From: Lucinisca nassula
Taxonomy: Eukaryota > Mollusca > Bivalvia > Lucinida > Lucinidae
Length of the DNA stretch: 64,000 nt
Direction: 5' to 3'
Assembly: GCA_963580285.1 (NCBI GenBank)
Contig: OY757011.1
Coordinates: forward strand, 115,997,037 to 116,061,036
A model generated the notes under the pieces. That model was not told the origin of the DNA and ran no database searches. It saw only the letters and a program-made list of their open reading frames with translations. Position numbers and translations under genes: made by a program. Shown here piece by piece: positions 37,301 through 49,300 of the stretch; within the stretch, counting starts at the first letter, position 1, and each line of letters begins with the position of its first letter.

Positions 37301-40300
37301 AGTGGAAGGAACATGCACAAAAACCGTCCTCTTTTCTGGCAATTTAAGTTTCCACAACGCCGACTTCTATTAGAACATTACCAGGAATAATACGAGCGTA
37401 TACCCTGGCACATAATGTGAAAAGGAGTGTGGTGCTTATCAAAAACCAAAAACGGTTGATCACATGATAAACAAAACTTCCCAGTGAAAATTCAAAATTG
37501 CGGACAACCACTACACATGTAATGTCGGCAGAAACACACGAAATAAAGTCTCTTAAGAATTTCGGAATAAACAATAAGCTTAAAAAGCCTAAGTACGTTG
37601 TGGAAACTCAAGGTAAGAGCAAAATCAAAAAAGAATAAAACACTTATCTGTTTATCTATTCTTCCATGGAATGTAGTTTGTCCGATCCGACCTCATGTGA
37701 GTCTGAAAAAATAATGACCTCCCGGCGCGAAAATCGCGGTCACGTGACCTGTATCGTCTGCCTATTGGTCTGTTAGGTCATGTGACATCAGCGACCAATC
37801 AGGACTCGACTCTAGGGAGGTCACAGGAAAAGGGACATGCCGGTGGCATTTCTGGCTAGATTTTTTTTGTCAGACTGACCCAGAGCTGCGTCTGGTGAAA
37901 AGGCTATAATTGTAGTGATGGGTAGTTATATTTGATATTAAAATAGTATATCACTATGAATTTTTCCTAAAGAAATCTGAGTAGCCGTTTCTCAGCAAAA
38001 ATACCACTGTGTTTAGTATAACAATACTAAGTCTGTCAATCTAAGCACCACATTAACAAGTTCTATAAAAGGGTTAATTATCCTTTGGAAGCATGGAATA
38101 CACCACAGAACTGGAAAATATGAAGTGTACACGTTTTCTGGGCTAGACTAGCTAGTTTCAGCCAATTAGGCCTCATCAGTGACCCTCAAATATTTTCAAA
38201 ATTCCACAATGGAACCAATGACCCCAAAGGACAAGAAAATATAAACTACACTATGGTGTAATGAACACACCTAAAAGCCCCATTTTATATAGATAAAACT
38301 GGGGTGTACAGGGGTATACATTATTAATTTTTTTCTTATTTCTGCTCAAAGACATAGGTTGTGCACCCACAACCTATGACTGGAGTTTAACCCATTTTGT
38401 ACCGAAAACCACAAAACGGGTACATGTACTTGGCAAACAGTGCAGGCCCAGATCAGACGCCGCAGAATGCTGTGTCTGATCAGGGCCTACACTGTTTGCA
38501 AAATTTTCAGCCAATTTCCAAATAGCTTTTGAAGAAAACACAACCTGACACATCTAAATTTTGAAATGGACTCCTGCTATATATAAGAAAGAAGATTCCA
38601 TTTGGTACCAAAATGTTTAAATAAGAAAAATATCACAAATATCATGAAAAGATAACAGCTTTTTGTTTTTTGTTTGATTGATTTGAGGTTTAACGTCCCC
38701 GTCAACACTGTAAAGGTCATTTTGGAGACGTTGCTTCCAATTTTGTGGGACTTTTACCCGACATTGAGATGAAATAACATCTCAAGCCCTGTCGCCCAAT
38801 GAAACCAATAGGGTTTATTAGCATGGGCGGTCCGCCTCGCACCGCGGTTCCTGGACAGGCTTAGATCCTCTAAGCGGTTTACCAGTACTAGTGTGCGGGT
38901 CGGATTCAGCTCTGCGTGGAAGCATCATGCAGCCCATATATTTCTTCAAGCCCCTATGGGCGGGGGCTGTATAACAGCTTTTGAAATACAAAAGAATGCA
39001 CTTTGTCACATGAATGTGTTATTGTAATGGGGGCTTTGAACATATGGGGCCTGACCAACAAAACTTAAGGGGATAGGATACATCTTCAGGGGAAACAACT
39101 CTCCAGAAATCATTGTTTTCTCCCTCAACAAAAGGCGTCTACTTTTAGAGGAAAGAATTTGCCCCCCTAATGAGTAGACCCCTTTTTCAGAGCAGTTCAA
39201 TTTTTGGCTCCAGGGCTATAATTTGAACAATCATGGTAGAGGTACACTGGATGAAGCTACATACCAAATATCAAAGACCTGGGCCTTCTGGTTTCAGACA
39301 AAAACTTCAGAATTCACTTCTCCCTAATATTTTGGGTCAGCTTGGACCCTGACATTACCAGTATTTCTGCTCAAAGACATAGGTTGTGGGTACTCTTTAG
39401 AACTGCCTCATTGAGGCAGTTTAATGAGCACCCACAGCATATGGTTTAAGTATAAATTAGAGTAATATCTCAGTTTTATCTTAATGCAGCTTGAACAGAA
39501 ATAATTCAGAATTAAGTTCTAAGACAAACATGATAGTTACTTCACATTACAAGTGCTCATAAAGTGCTTTATATGTCAATTTTCACCGAAAAAATGTCAC
39601 TTTTAACCGTGGAAAAATCTCCCTTTTTGAGACCCCAATCTCCCTATTTGAAAATCAAAATCTCCCTATTTGGGTCCAAGAAAATATCACATGTATGAAT
39701 GAACCTGCATTAAGGGGAATGGGAACACCTGGCAGATTTTTCCGCCATTTTTCAAAGGGAGACAACTTTCGGGACTTCCTGTTCGCTTTTCTATAAGCCC
39801 TGTCCCACTGAAAAAGGGGTCTACTCTTAAAGGAAAGAATTTGCTCCTCAGGAGCAAATTCTTTCCTTTAAGAGTTGACCTCTATTGACAAGAGAGACAA
39901 AAATACTTTTGCAGGAGTTGCCTCCCCTGAAGGTCTTCCCATTCCTCTTAAGGAGAATGGATACACCTGGCAGATTTTTTGGCCAGTTTTCAAAGGGAGA
40001 CAACTTCTGGGACTTCCTGTTCACAATTTTATGAACTCTGTCCCATAGTAAAAGGAATCTACTTTAAGAGGGAAGAATTTGCTCATCAGGAGCAATTCTT
40101 TCCATTCAGAGCTGACACCTATTGACATAAGAGACAAAATACTCTTACAAGTGTGGCCTCCCCTGAAGGTGTATCTATTCCCCTTAAGCAAAACATGTCC
40201 GAATACATTAGATTAGTCCCACCCATTTCTGACTATCAGCCAATCAAATTATTTGATACTCTGACTATCAGCCAATCAAATTATTTGATATGATGTATTT

Positions 40301-43300
40301 ATTCAAATCTGCAAACGGAATGGCAAAATGTGTAGATTCTGATCAGATCTGGATGTACACTGTTTGCAAAGGTAGGGGGTTATCATGTTCAACATGATAA
40401 GGATTAACCCATTTAGTAACAGAAAACCCAAAACGGGTATTTGGCAAACAGTGCAGGCCCAGATCAGATGCCGCAGAATGCGGCGTCTGATCAGGGCCTT
40501 CACTGTTTGCAAAAAGTTCAGCCATTTTCCTAATAAATTTTGAAGAAAACACAACCAGACACCCCTAAATTGTGAAATGGACTTATGCTATATATAAGGG
40601 GGAAGATTCCATTTGGTACAAAAAGGGTTAACATTGGTATGACTGTAGTAAAACCCACTTACAGTCAAAAACTCAGCTGCGCTTGCCATCTGTAGAATAT
40701 TGTAAGTGGTGGGCCGTTGTAAGTCTTTAATCACGGTTACAAGTAAATCTCTGACAGCCATTCTCTTTGACAATTCAGCTGTGTCAACTGCTGTTCTATC
40801 ATTTAGGAGATTCAGAACTGCTAGGGTGTACTCCATCAGCAAGGCTGGGTTGTTTTGTTGTGACAAGGACCTCATGTGGGCCTGCAGGTGGCTCACTATG
40901 AAGTCGGTCATTGTTTCACCCTGTCTTAATGTTGGAGAGGTAAAACTCACATCTCTGAAATAGAAAACACGTATACACAGAATGATAACACTATTTGTTA
41001 TAACACAGTTTTTGAAATAACGCAGTTTAACCCTTAACCCTTAAGACACCGAGAAAACTACATCTAATATGTCGTCTGCTGATTTTTTCTGCAAACTTTT
41101 TAAAAAAAATTTGCATACAGGCAAACAGTGTGGGCCCAGATCAGACTGTTCCTACAGGAGCAGTCTGAACTGGGCCCACACTGTTTGCAAAAAATTACTT
41201 TTCAGGTAACCAGCAGATGGCAAAGCAGACGACAATAGTCATGATTGGCATCCTTAAGATGTAAAGAAAAACTGCACTTGAGAATATTATCTGCTTATGT
41301 TGTCTGTTGGCAAAAGCAGAATGGGAAACAGTATAGATCCTGATCAACTGCTGATCTAGAAGTTAGAAACTATACTGTTTTCAAAAAAGAATATATCTGG
41401 GTTAAGCATGGTTAACACATATCTTTGTACACCTTCCATGAGGTTAACAAGTCCGTGAAATGAAGACCCCCCTCTCATCTCTACTACATATAGAGAAGAA
41501 TGGAGTTTAGGGGATATTAATTATTTTCCTTATTTTTGCTCAAAAACATAGATTGTCGGTACTTGTTAGAACTGCCTCATTGAGGCAGTTCTTACGAGTA
41601 GCCACAATTTGGAGCCAAAATATAGGTCAAGGTCACTGGGTCAAAGTACCTGCATAGTCAGTACATCTAGGAGAGGCACTTTGCAAGATTTGATGGTTGT
41701 ATGCCTTTTATTTGAGGAGATCTGGAACACTGACGTAAATAGTGTCAAAGTCACTGGAGCGCAAAATATAGGTCAAGGCCACCAGGTAAAGGTGACTGCC
41801 TAGTCAGGAGGTCAGGAAGATTTTCATGCAAGGCTTGGTGGTTGTTTGGTCTTGTAGCTGATTATAATACTTACTTTGACGTAAGGATTTAACTTTTGAC
41901 ATAATGGTGAACGTGACTGGAGAGCAAAATGTAGGTCAAGGTCACCGGGTCAAGGTGCCTGCCAAGTCAGAAGGTCAGGGAGATGTTTCATGCAAGGTTT
42001 GATGGATGATCAGTCTTATAGTTGATAACAATACAAACTTTGACGTAAATGTCCAACTTCAACATAATTGATAACAGACAGACAGAGGAACAGACAGAAA
42101 AACGGACGCCTATGTAACACTCTGCTACAAGCATGTGCGACAAAAAAATACAGCACTGACAGCACTGGTCTGTTGCTTGTATTTGGGGTATAAGCTGGGA
42201 AATGGTTCTGACGGGAGACTAGGCTTTTACCTTAACTGTTCTGTTCCTTTACTTTAAACTGACAGTAAAGATCAAGATCAGGGGTCCTAATATGTGGCAT
42301 CTCATCTTGGTCTACCCATACATTGTCTGCCTGTGTCCCAGAACATTTTTCACAGATAACCTCCTTTTACACAGCACTCTGAGGCTAGTTTTTCAAAGCA
42401 TCATTAGCTTAACGAGCTCCTTAGTGGTAATATTGTTAACTGTTCTAGCAAGTTTAATATTTAAAATTTGAGTATTTTTGCTGAAAAAATGTGAGCAGCT
42501 TTTGCATTCGCAAAAGCTGCTCACATTTTTTCAACAAAAATATTAGCATTTTTCCATAATACATGATTTAAGTTTAAGGGTATTTTAACTAACTACATTG
42601 TTAGTTTTGAACAACTGGCCCCTGATGTCACAGCAACAAGAATAGCGTGGCTATAAATTAGGGGACAACTGTATTCAAAGTTGTCATTTGGGGAAGTAAA
42701 CTGGTGGTTTTATGGTCAGAAATTTGTTTTACGGCGATGTGGCAGCAGAGCCGTAAAACAGAATGTACGACCGTAAAACCAATGTTTTACCTCCCAAAAT
42801 ACAGTTTACTTCAAATTAGGGGATAACTGTGTATAAAATTGTCATTTTGGGAGGTAAATCGGTGGTTTTACGGTCAGAATTTGTTTTTACGGCGACAAGT
42901 AGTTTCAGAGGAGACGTCGTTTGAAAATGTTGACGCAGAAGCACACAACGACGGACAACAGACCACTGCCTATACTATAAGCTCACCCAAAGCCTTGGGC
43001 TCTGGTGAGCTAAAAATGGGGTTAAAGAGGGTCAAAATTATATAGGCGTGCTTTCGTGATGAACTGTAAAAGGGACATACACAAATAGTGCAGACCCAGA
43101 TCAGACCCTGCATAGTGTGGCATCTGATCAGGGTCTACACTGTTTATTGACAGGATATTTGGTCACAAAATGCTCAAAAGCGCAAAAATAGGCTCAAAAC
43201 CAGTTAAAAGATAAATGGTCTTGTCCAGCATATAAAATGGTAAAATCAGTTTTTTTGTTTGAATTGATGTTTAACGTCCCCATCAACACTATTTAGGTAA

Positions 43301-46300
43301 TTTTTGAGACGTTGCTTCCAATTTTGTGGGACTTTTACCCAACACTGAGACAAAATGACATCTCAAGCCCTGCCACCCAGTGAAACCGAAAAGCTTATAT
43401 GCATTGAACAGTCTGACTTACACCACTTTGCCTGGGCAGGCTTAGTCATCTAAAGGGGTTTACCAGTACTCATGTGTGGTCAGTTTCAGCTCTGCGTGGA
43501 AGCATCATACAGCCCAATATGTTTCTCCAAGCCCTGATGGGCGGGGGGAAAAATCTACCAGTATACAATTGATGTAGTGTATTTGTGTACCATTAATGAT
43601 AATGGAAACACCTTCAGGGGAGGCAACTCTTCCAAAAACAGCATTGTCTCCCTTGTCAACAGGGCTCTACTCTTAAAGTCACTGGAGTTGATAACAATAC
43701 AAGCTTTGACAAATCCAGTGATTTGATACATTAATTTTGCCAAACCCATTTCTGACTGTCAACCGCTTAAATAATTTTATATAATGTATTCGTTAAAATT
43801 CCCTACCTAAATAACAAATCCAGAACATATGGCTTCTTTTTTTGGAAGCCATATGATCTGGATTTACACTGTATGCAAAAATAGTAGTTATCATGTCCAG
43901 CAGGGCAAGAATTAACCCATTTCAGACCGGAAACCCCTAAACAGGTACCCTGGCAAACAGTGCAGGCCCAGATCAGACGCCACAGAATGCGGTGTCTGAT
44001 CAGGGCCTCCACTGTTTTCAAAATATTCAGCCATTGTCCGAATCAGTTTTAAAGAAAACACAGCCTGACACCCCTAAATTTTGAAATGGACTGCTGCTAT
44101 ATATAAGGAGGAAGATTCCATTTGGTACAAAAAGGGTTAAGAGAAGACCCATTTTTCAGAAGGGCTTGGTTTACAGAAAAGTATCAAGGAAGTCCCACAA
44201 GTTGTCTCCCTTGTAAGCAATGAAAGAGAATATGCTAGGTTTATCCTTCAACCGATATCCCGCTGCATTAATTAATTCAGCCACACCTATTTACATTTCA
44301 ACCAATCAAATTACTTGATGCTAGTTATTCATTCAAATTTGGGAACTGAATAGCAAATAGTGTAGATCCTGATCAAATGACTTCTGCAGAAGTCATCTGA
44401 TCTGGGTCTGCACTGTCTGCAAAGGTGGGGTTGTCGTCACCAGCAGGATAAGGGTTAGAAATTAAAAAAAAAAAAAAAAAAAAAAAAGACATACACTGTG
44501 GAAGCATGAAATCCAGATCCAATATCGTTCATCACAAAAACCTTCAGACGAGCAACTGAGCTTCCCGGGTAGGGAGAAATGTAGAACTCCCTTTTAGCAC
44601 TGGTCCCTGAATACAGGATGTACTCCTGGCTTGGATTATCGAAGTTGACCACAACAATCTTATAATGCAGCCCTGACATCGAATCAGTGTCTTGCCAATC
44701 TTTGCAAGTGATGTTCACCTTCTCCAGCAGAGGTATGATATTTGTTGGCGTGACTTCACAGTGCCCACCGCTGGGAACTGTACTCGCTATCAAAGTGACA
44801 GAGGAAGATCCCACTTTACCATTTGTTATTGCTTCTAACGTGAACGTATAGTCTATGTTGTCAATCAGCCCACCACCTGTAAAACATCAACCGTTCAGGG
44901 GCCAGTTGTTCAAAACTAACGACGTTGTTAGTTAATGTATCATTAAAACTTTGATCATTAAATATGGCAAGTATGCTGAAATTTTGGGCAGTTCACATTT
45001 TTTTCAGCAAAAATACCCAAATTTTCGATGTACTTGCTAGAAGAGTTAACAATATGACCACTAACGAGCTCGTTAAGCTAACGATACTTTGAACAACTGG
45101 CACCAGTTGTTCAAAGCATTGATGGCTTAACGAGCTTGTTAGTGGCCACAAAATCTGCCCACATTTTTTTCAGCAAAAATATTAGCATGTTTTTGATAAT
45201 AAATGATCAAAGTTTGAATGGTATGTTAACTAAGGACGTAGTTAGTTTTGAACAACTGGCCCCAGCTGTTCAAAGCATTGTAAGCATAACAAGAGGGCCC
45301 ACAGGGCCCTGAATCGCTCACCTGAGTATCAGTGTCTCTAGTACAAGGGCAATAATTTTAACAAACTTGGTAGCGGTCCACTAGATGAATTTTCATACCA
45401 AATACCAAAGACCTGGGCCTTCTGGTTTCAGACAAGAAGATTTTTAAAGGTTTTCCCTATATAATATGTTCTAGAAAGGGTTATCCTTTGGAAGCAAAGA
45501 ATACACTACCGAACTGGAAAATATGGAGTGTAAATGTTTTCTGGGCCAGACTAGCTAGTTTTGGCCAATTAAGCCTCATCAGTGATCCTCAAATATTTTC
45601 AAAATCCCACAATGGAATCAATGATCCCAAAGGACAAGAAAATATAAACTACACTATGATATAGGGCAGGGATACTTTTTACAGCCGCCGCACATTCCCA
45701 GACAAGAGCTGTAGTGACGTCAAATATGTTCTAGAAAAGGTTATCCTTTGGAAGCTAAGCCTATGTAAAACCAGTGGGCTCTGGCGCTGGGGCATTTTTT
45801 GGCACGAAGGCTATAATTTGAACAATCTCAGTAGAGGTCCACTAGATGAAGCTTCATGCCAAACATAAAAGACCTGGGCCTTCTGGTTTCAGACAAGAAG
45901 ATTTTTAAAAGTTTTTTTCCTATATAATATGTTCTATAAAAGGGTTATTCTTTAGAAGCAAGGAATACACCACAAAACTGGAAAATATAGAGTGTACATG
46001 TTTTCTGGGCAAGACTAGCTAGTTTCGGCCAATTAAGCCTCATCAGTGACCCACAAAATATTTTTCGATGTAAAACTAGTGGATCCCGGCGCAGGGACAT
46101 TTTTGGCCCGAAGGCTATTATTTGAACAACCTTGGTAGAGGTCCATCAGATGAAGCTTCATACCAAATATCAAAGACCTGGGCCTTCTGGTTTCAGACAA
46201 GAAGATTTTTAAAGGTTATCCCTGTATTACCTATGTGAAATCAGTGGACCCCAGCACAGGGGTATTTTTGGCCCCAGGACTATATTTTGAACAATCTTGG

Positions 46301-49300
46301 TAGAGGGGGGGGGGGGGGGGCATTTATGGCCCTATGGCTATAATTTGAAATATCTTGGTATAGGTCCACTAGATGAAGCTTCAAACCAAATATCAAAGAC
46401 CTGGGCCTTCTTGTTTCAGACAAGAAGATTTTTAAAGGTTTTCCCTATTATACGCCTATGTGAAATCAGTCCCCAGGGCTATAATTTGAAAAATCTTGGT
46501 AGAGTTCCACTAGATGAAGCTTCATACCAAATATCAACAACCTGGGCCTTCTGGTTTCAGACGAGAAGATTTTTAAAGGTTTTCCCTATATAAGTCTACG
46601 TAAGACTGGTGGGGCCCCGACACTGGGACATTTTTGGAGGGGGGGGGGGGGGGCATTTATGGCCCTATGGCTATAATTTGAAATTTCTTGGTATAGGTCC
46701 ACTATATGAAGCTTCAAACCAAATATCAAAGACCTGGGCCTTCTTGTTTCAGACAAGAAGATTTTTAAAGGTTTTCCCGATTATACGCCTATGTGAAATC
46801 AGTCCCCAGGGCTATAATTTGAACAATCTTGGTAGTGGTCCACTAGATGAAGCTTCATACCAAATACCAAAGACCTGGACCATGCAGTTTCAGAGAAGAA
46901 GATTTTTAAAGTTTTCCGTAAAAAAAAATTGATTTTTAGCTTCTGTGACCTAGATGTGCAACAGACCGGAACCATTTGAACAAATTTGAAAGGGGACCAT
47001 CTCAGGATCATTCCTGTGAAGATTGGTCAAAATACGATCAGTGGTTTTGGAGGAGATGTTGTTTGAAGAAATTGTTTACGGACGGACAGACGGATGCATG
47101 CATGCACACATACACAGATGCATGATGGACAAAAAGTGATCCCAAAAGCTCACCTCATCACTACGTGACAGGTGAGCTAAAAATACATGGTTTTGACTTT
47201 TTCCCCATACAAAAGTCTATGCGACCAAATTTGACCCTGGCCTTAAATAGGTCAAGGTCATTCAGGAGTCATCATCTGAACAAATTTTGATGGGCCCTAG
47301 TCCCCAATGCCACATACCAAGTTACATGATAATCGGCCCACTGGTTCCAGAGAAGAAGATTTCTGAAGGGTTTTTACCTTATATGGGCATGACGGCCATA
47401 CTGGTCATGTGACCAAATCATATTGATTAATTGTCATGTCCTTATTCTTAAAAACTTTCATATAAAATTTCGTTATAAATGGCTTTGTGGTTTCTGAGAA
47501 AAATAAGTTTTAATTCTTCATACCAAATATCAAAGACCTGGGCCTTGCAGTTTCAGAGAAGAAGATTTTTTAAAGATTTTCCCTATATAAGCCCATGTAA
47601 AACCAAAGGGCCCCGGGACGGGGGGCATTTTTGGCCCCAGCACTAAAATTTGAACAATTTTGGTAGGTGTCAACTAGATGAAGCTTCATACCAAATAAAA
47701 ATTTCCATATATAAGGCTATGTAAAACCAAGGGGATCCGGAGCGGGGGCATTTTTGGCCCCAGGGCTATTATTTGAACAATCTTGGTGGAGGTCAACAAG
47801 ATGAAGCTTCATACCAAATATCAAAAACCTGGGCTTTGCAGTTTCAGAAGAAGATTTTTTAAATTTTTTCCCTATATAAGCCCATGTAAAACCAAAGGGC
47901 CCCGGGATGGGGGGCATTTTTGGCCCCAGCACTATAATTGGAACAATTTTGGTAGGTGTCAACTAGATGAAGCTTCATACCAAATAGCAAAGACCTGGGC
48001 CTTGCGGTTTCAGAGAAGAAGATTTTTAAAGATTTTCCCTATATAAGCCCATGTAAAACCAAAGGGCCCCGGAGCGGGGGCATTTTTGGCCCCAGCACTA
48101 TAATTTGAACAATCTTGGTAGGGGTCCGCTAGATGAAGCTTCATACCAAATATCAAAGACCTGGGCCTTGCGGTTTCAGAGAAGAAGATTTTTAAAGATT
48201 TTCCCTATATAAGCCCATGTAAAACCAAAGGGCCCCAGGGCGGGGGCATTTTTGGCCCCAGCACTATGATTTGAACAATCTTGGTTGAGGTCCTCAAGAT
48301 GAAGCTTCATACCAAATATCAAAGACATAAGCCTTTTGGTTTCAGAGAAGAAGATTTTTCAAGATTTTCCCTACATAAAATATATGTCAAACGGAGCGGG
48401 GGCATTTTTGGCCCCAGGGCTTTAATTTGAACAATCTTGGTAGAGGTCCACAAGATGAAGCTTCGTACCAAATATCTAAGACCTGGGCCTTGCGGTTTCA
48501 GAGAAGAAGATTTTTTAAAGATTTTCCCTATATAAGCCTATGTAAAACAAAAGGGCCCGGGACGGGGGGCATTTTTGGCCCCAGAGCTATAATTTGAAAA
48601 ATCTTGGTTGGGGTCCACTAGATGAAGCTTCATACCAAATATCAAAGACCTGGGCCTTACGGTTTCAGATAAGAAGATTTTTAAAGATTTTCCCTACATA
48701 ATCCTATGTAAAACCAAAGGGACCCAGGGCGGGGACATTTTTGGCACCAGCACTATAATTTGAACAATCTTTGTAGGGGTCCACTAGATGAAGGCTCATA
48801 CCAAATATCAAAGAACTGGGCCTTGTGGTTTCCGATAACAAGATTTTTTAAGATTTTCCCTATATAAGCCCATGTAAAACCAAAGGGCCCCGATGAGGGG
48901 GCATTTTTGGTCCCAGCACTTTAATTTGAACAATCTTGGTAGGGGTCCACTAGATGAAGCTTCATACCAAATATCAAAGACCTGGGCCTTAGGGTTTTAG
49001 AGAAGAAGATTTTTAAAGATTTTCCCTATATAAGCCCATGTAAAACCAAAGGGCCCCGGAGCGGGGGCATTTTTGGCCCCAGCATTATAATTAGAACAAT
49101 CTTGGTAGGGGTCCACTTGATGAAGCTTCATACCAAATATCAAAGGTCTGGGCCTTGTGGTTTCAGAGAAGAAGATTTTTTAAGTTTTTGGTGAAAAAAA
49201 TCTATTTTTGGCTCCTATGACCTAGATGTGCAATGGACCAGAACCATTTGAACAACTTTGAAAGAGGACCACCTAAGAATCATTCCTGTGAAGTTTGGTC

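Larger units (their letters stand above)
29080..37945 (-). mobile_element. DIRS1-type tyrosine-recombinase retrotransposon, decayed, with nested insertion
   Basis: The element is 8.9 kb, or about 6.1 kb without the nested block 30916-33655, which is a normal DIRS length. It reads on the minus strand: inverted repeat 37945-37710, gag remnant ending near 35367, RT at 35223-34690, RNase H remnant, tyrosine recombinase region 30915-29820, internal complementary region 29489-29388, inverted repeat 29338-29080. DIRS elements replicate through a circular intermediate joined by tyrosine recombinase rather than an integrase (family knowledge). All coding parts have frame breaks, so it is inactive. It sits in the 12.2 kb intron between the 40954 and 28482 exons. 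Confidence 0.88.
38258..39030. repeat. M-B2 MITE split by M-C and SINE S4 insertions
   Basis: 38258-38387 (ATGAACACACCTAAAAGCCC to GACTGGAGTTTA) continues at 38622-38663 (AATAAGAAAAATATCACAAA) and 38983-39028 (TTGTCACATGAATGTGTTAT). The intervening pieces are complete M-C and S4 copies. Confidence 0.72.
43600..44250. repeat. M-A MITE split by M-D and M-C insertions
   Basis: GGAAACACCTTCAGGGGAGG ... CTCTACTCTTAAAG (to 43678) resumes after 44141 as AGACCCATTTTTCAGAAGGG and AGTTGTCTCCCTTGTAAGCA. Confidence 0.6.

Noticed and set aside
46297..48046. Open frames starting with poly-Gly
   Set aside because: These come from poly-G runs and array repeats; no codon conservation between units.
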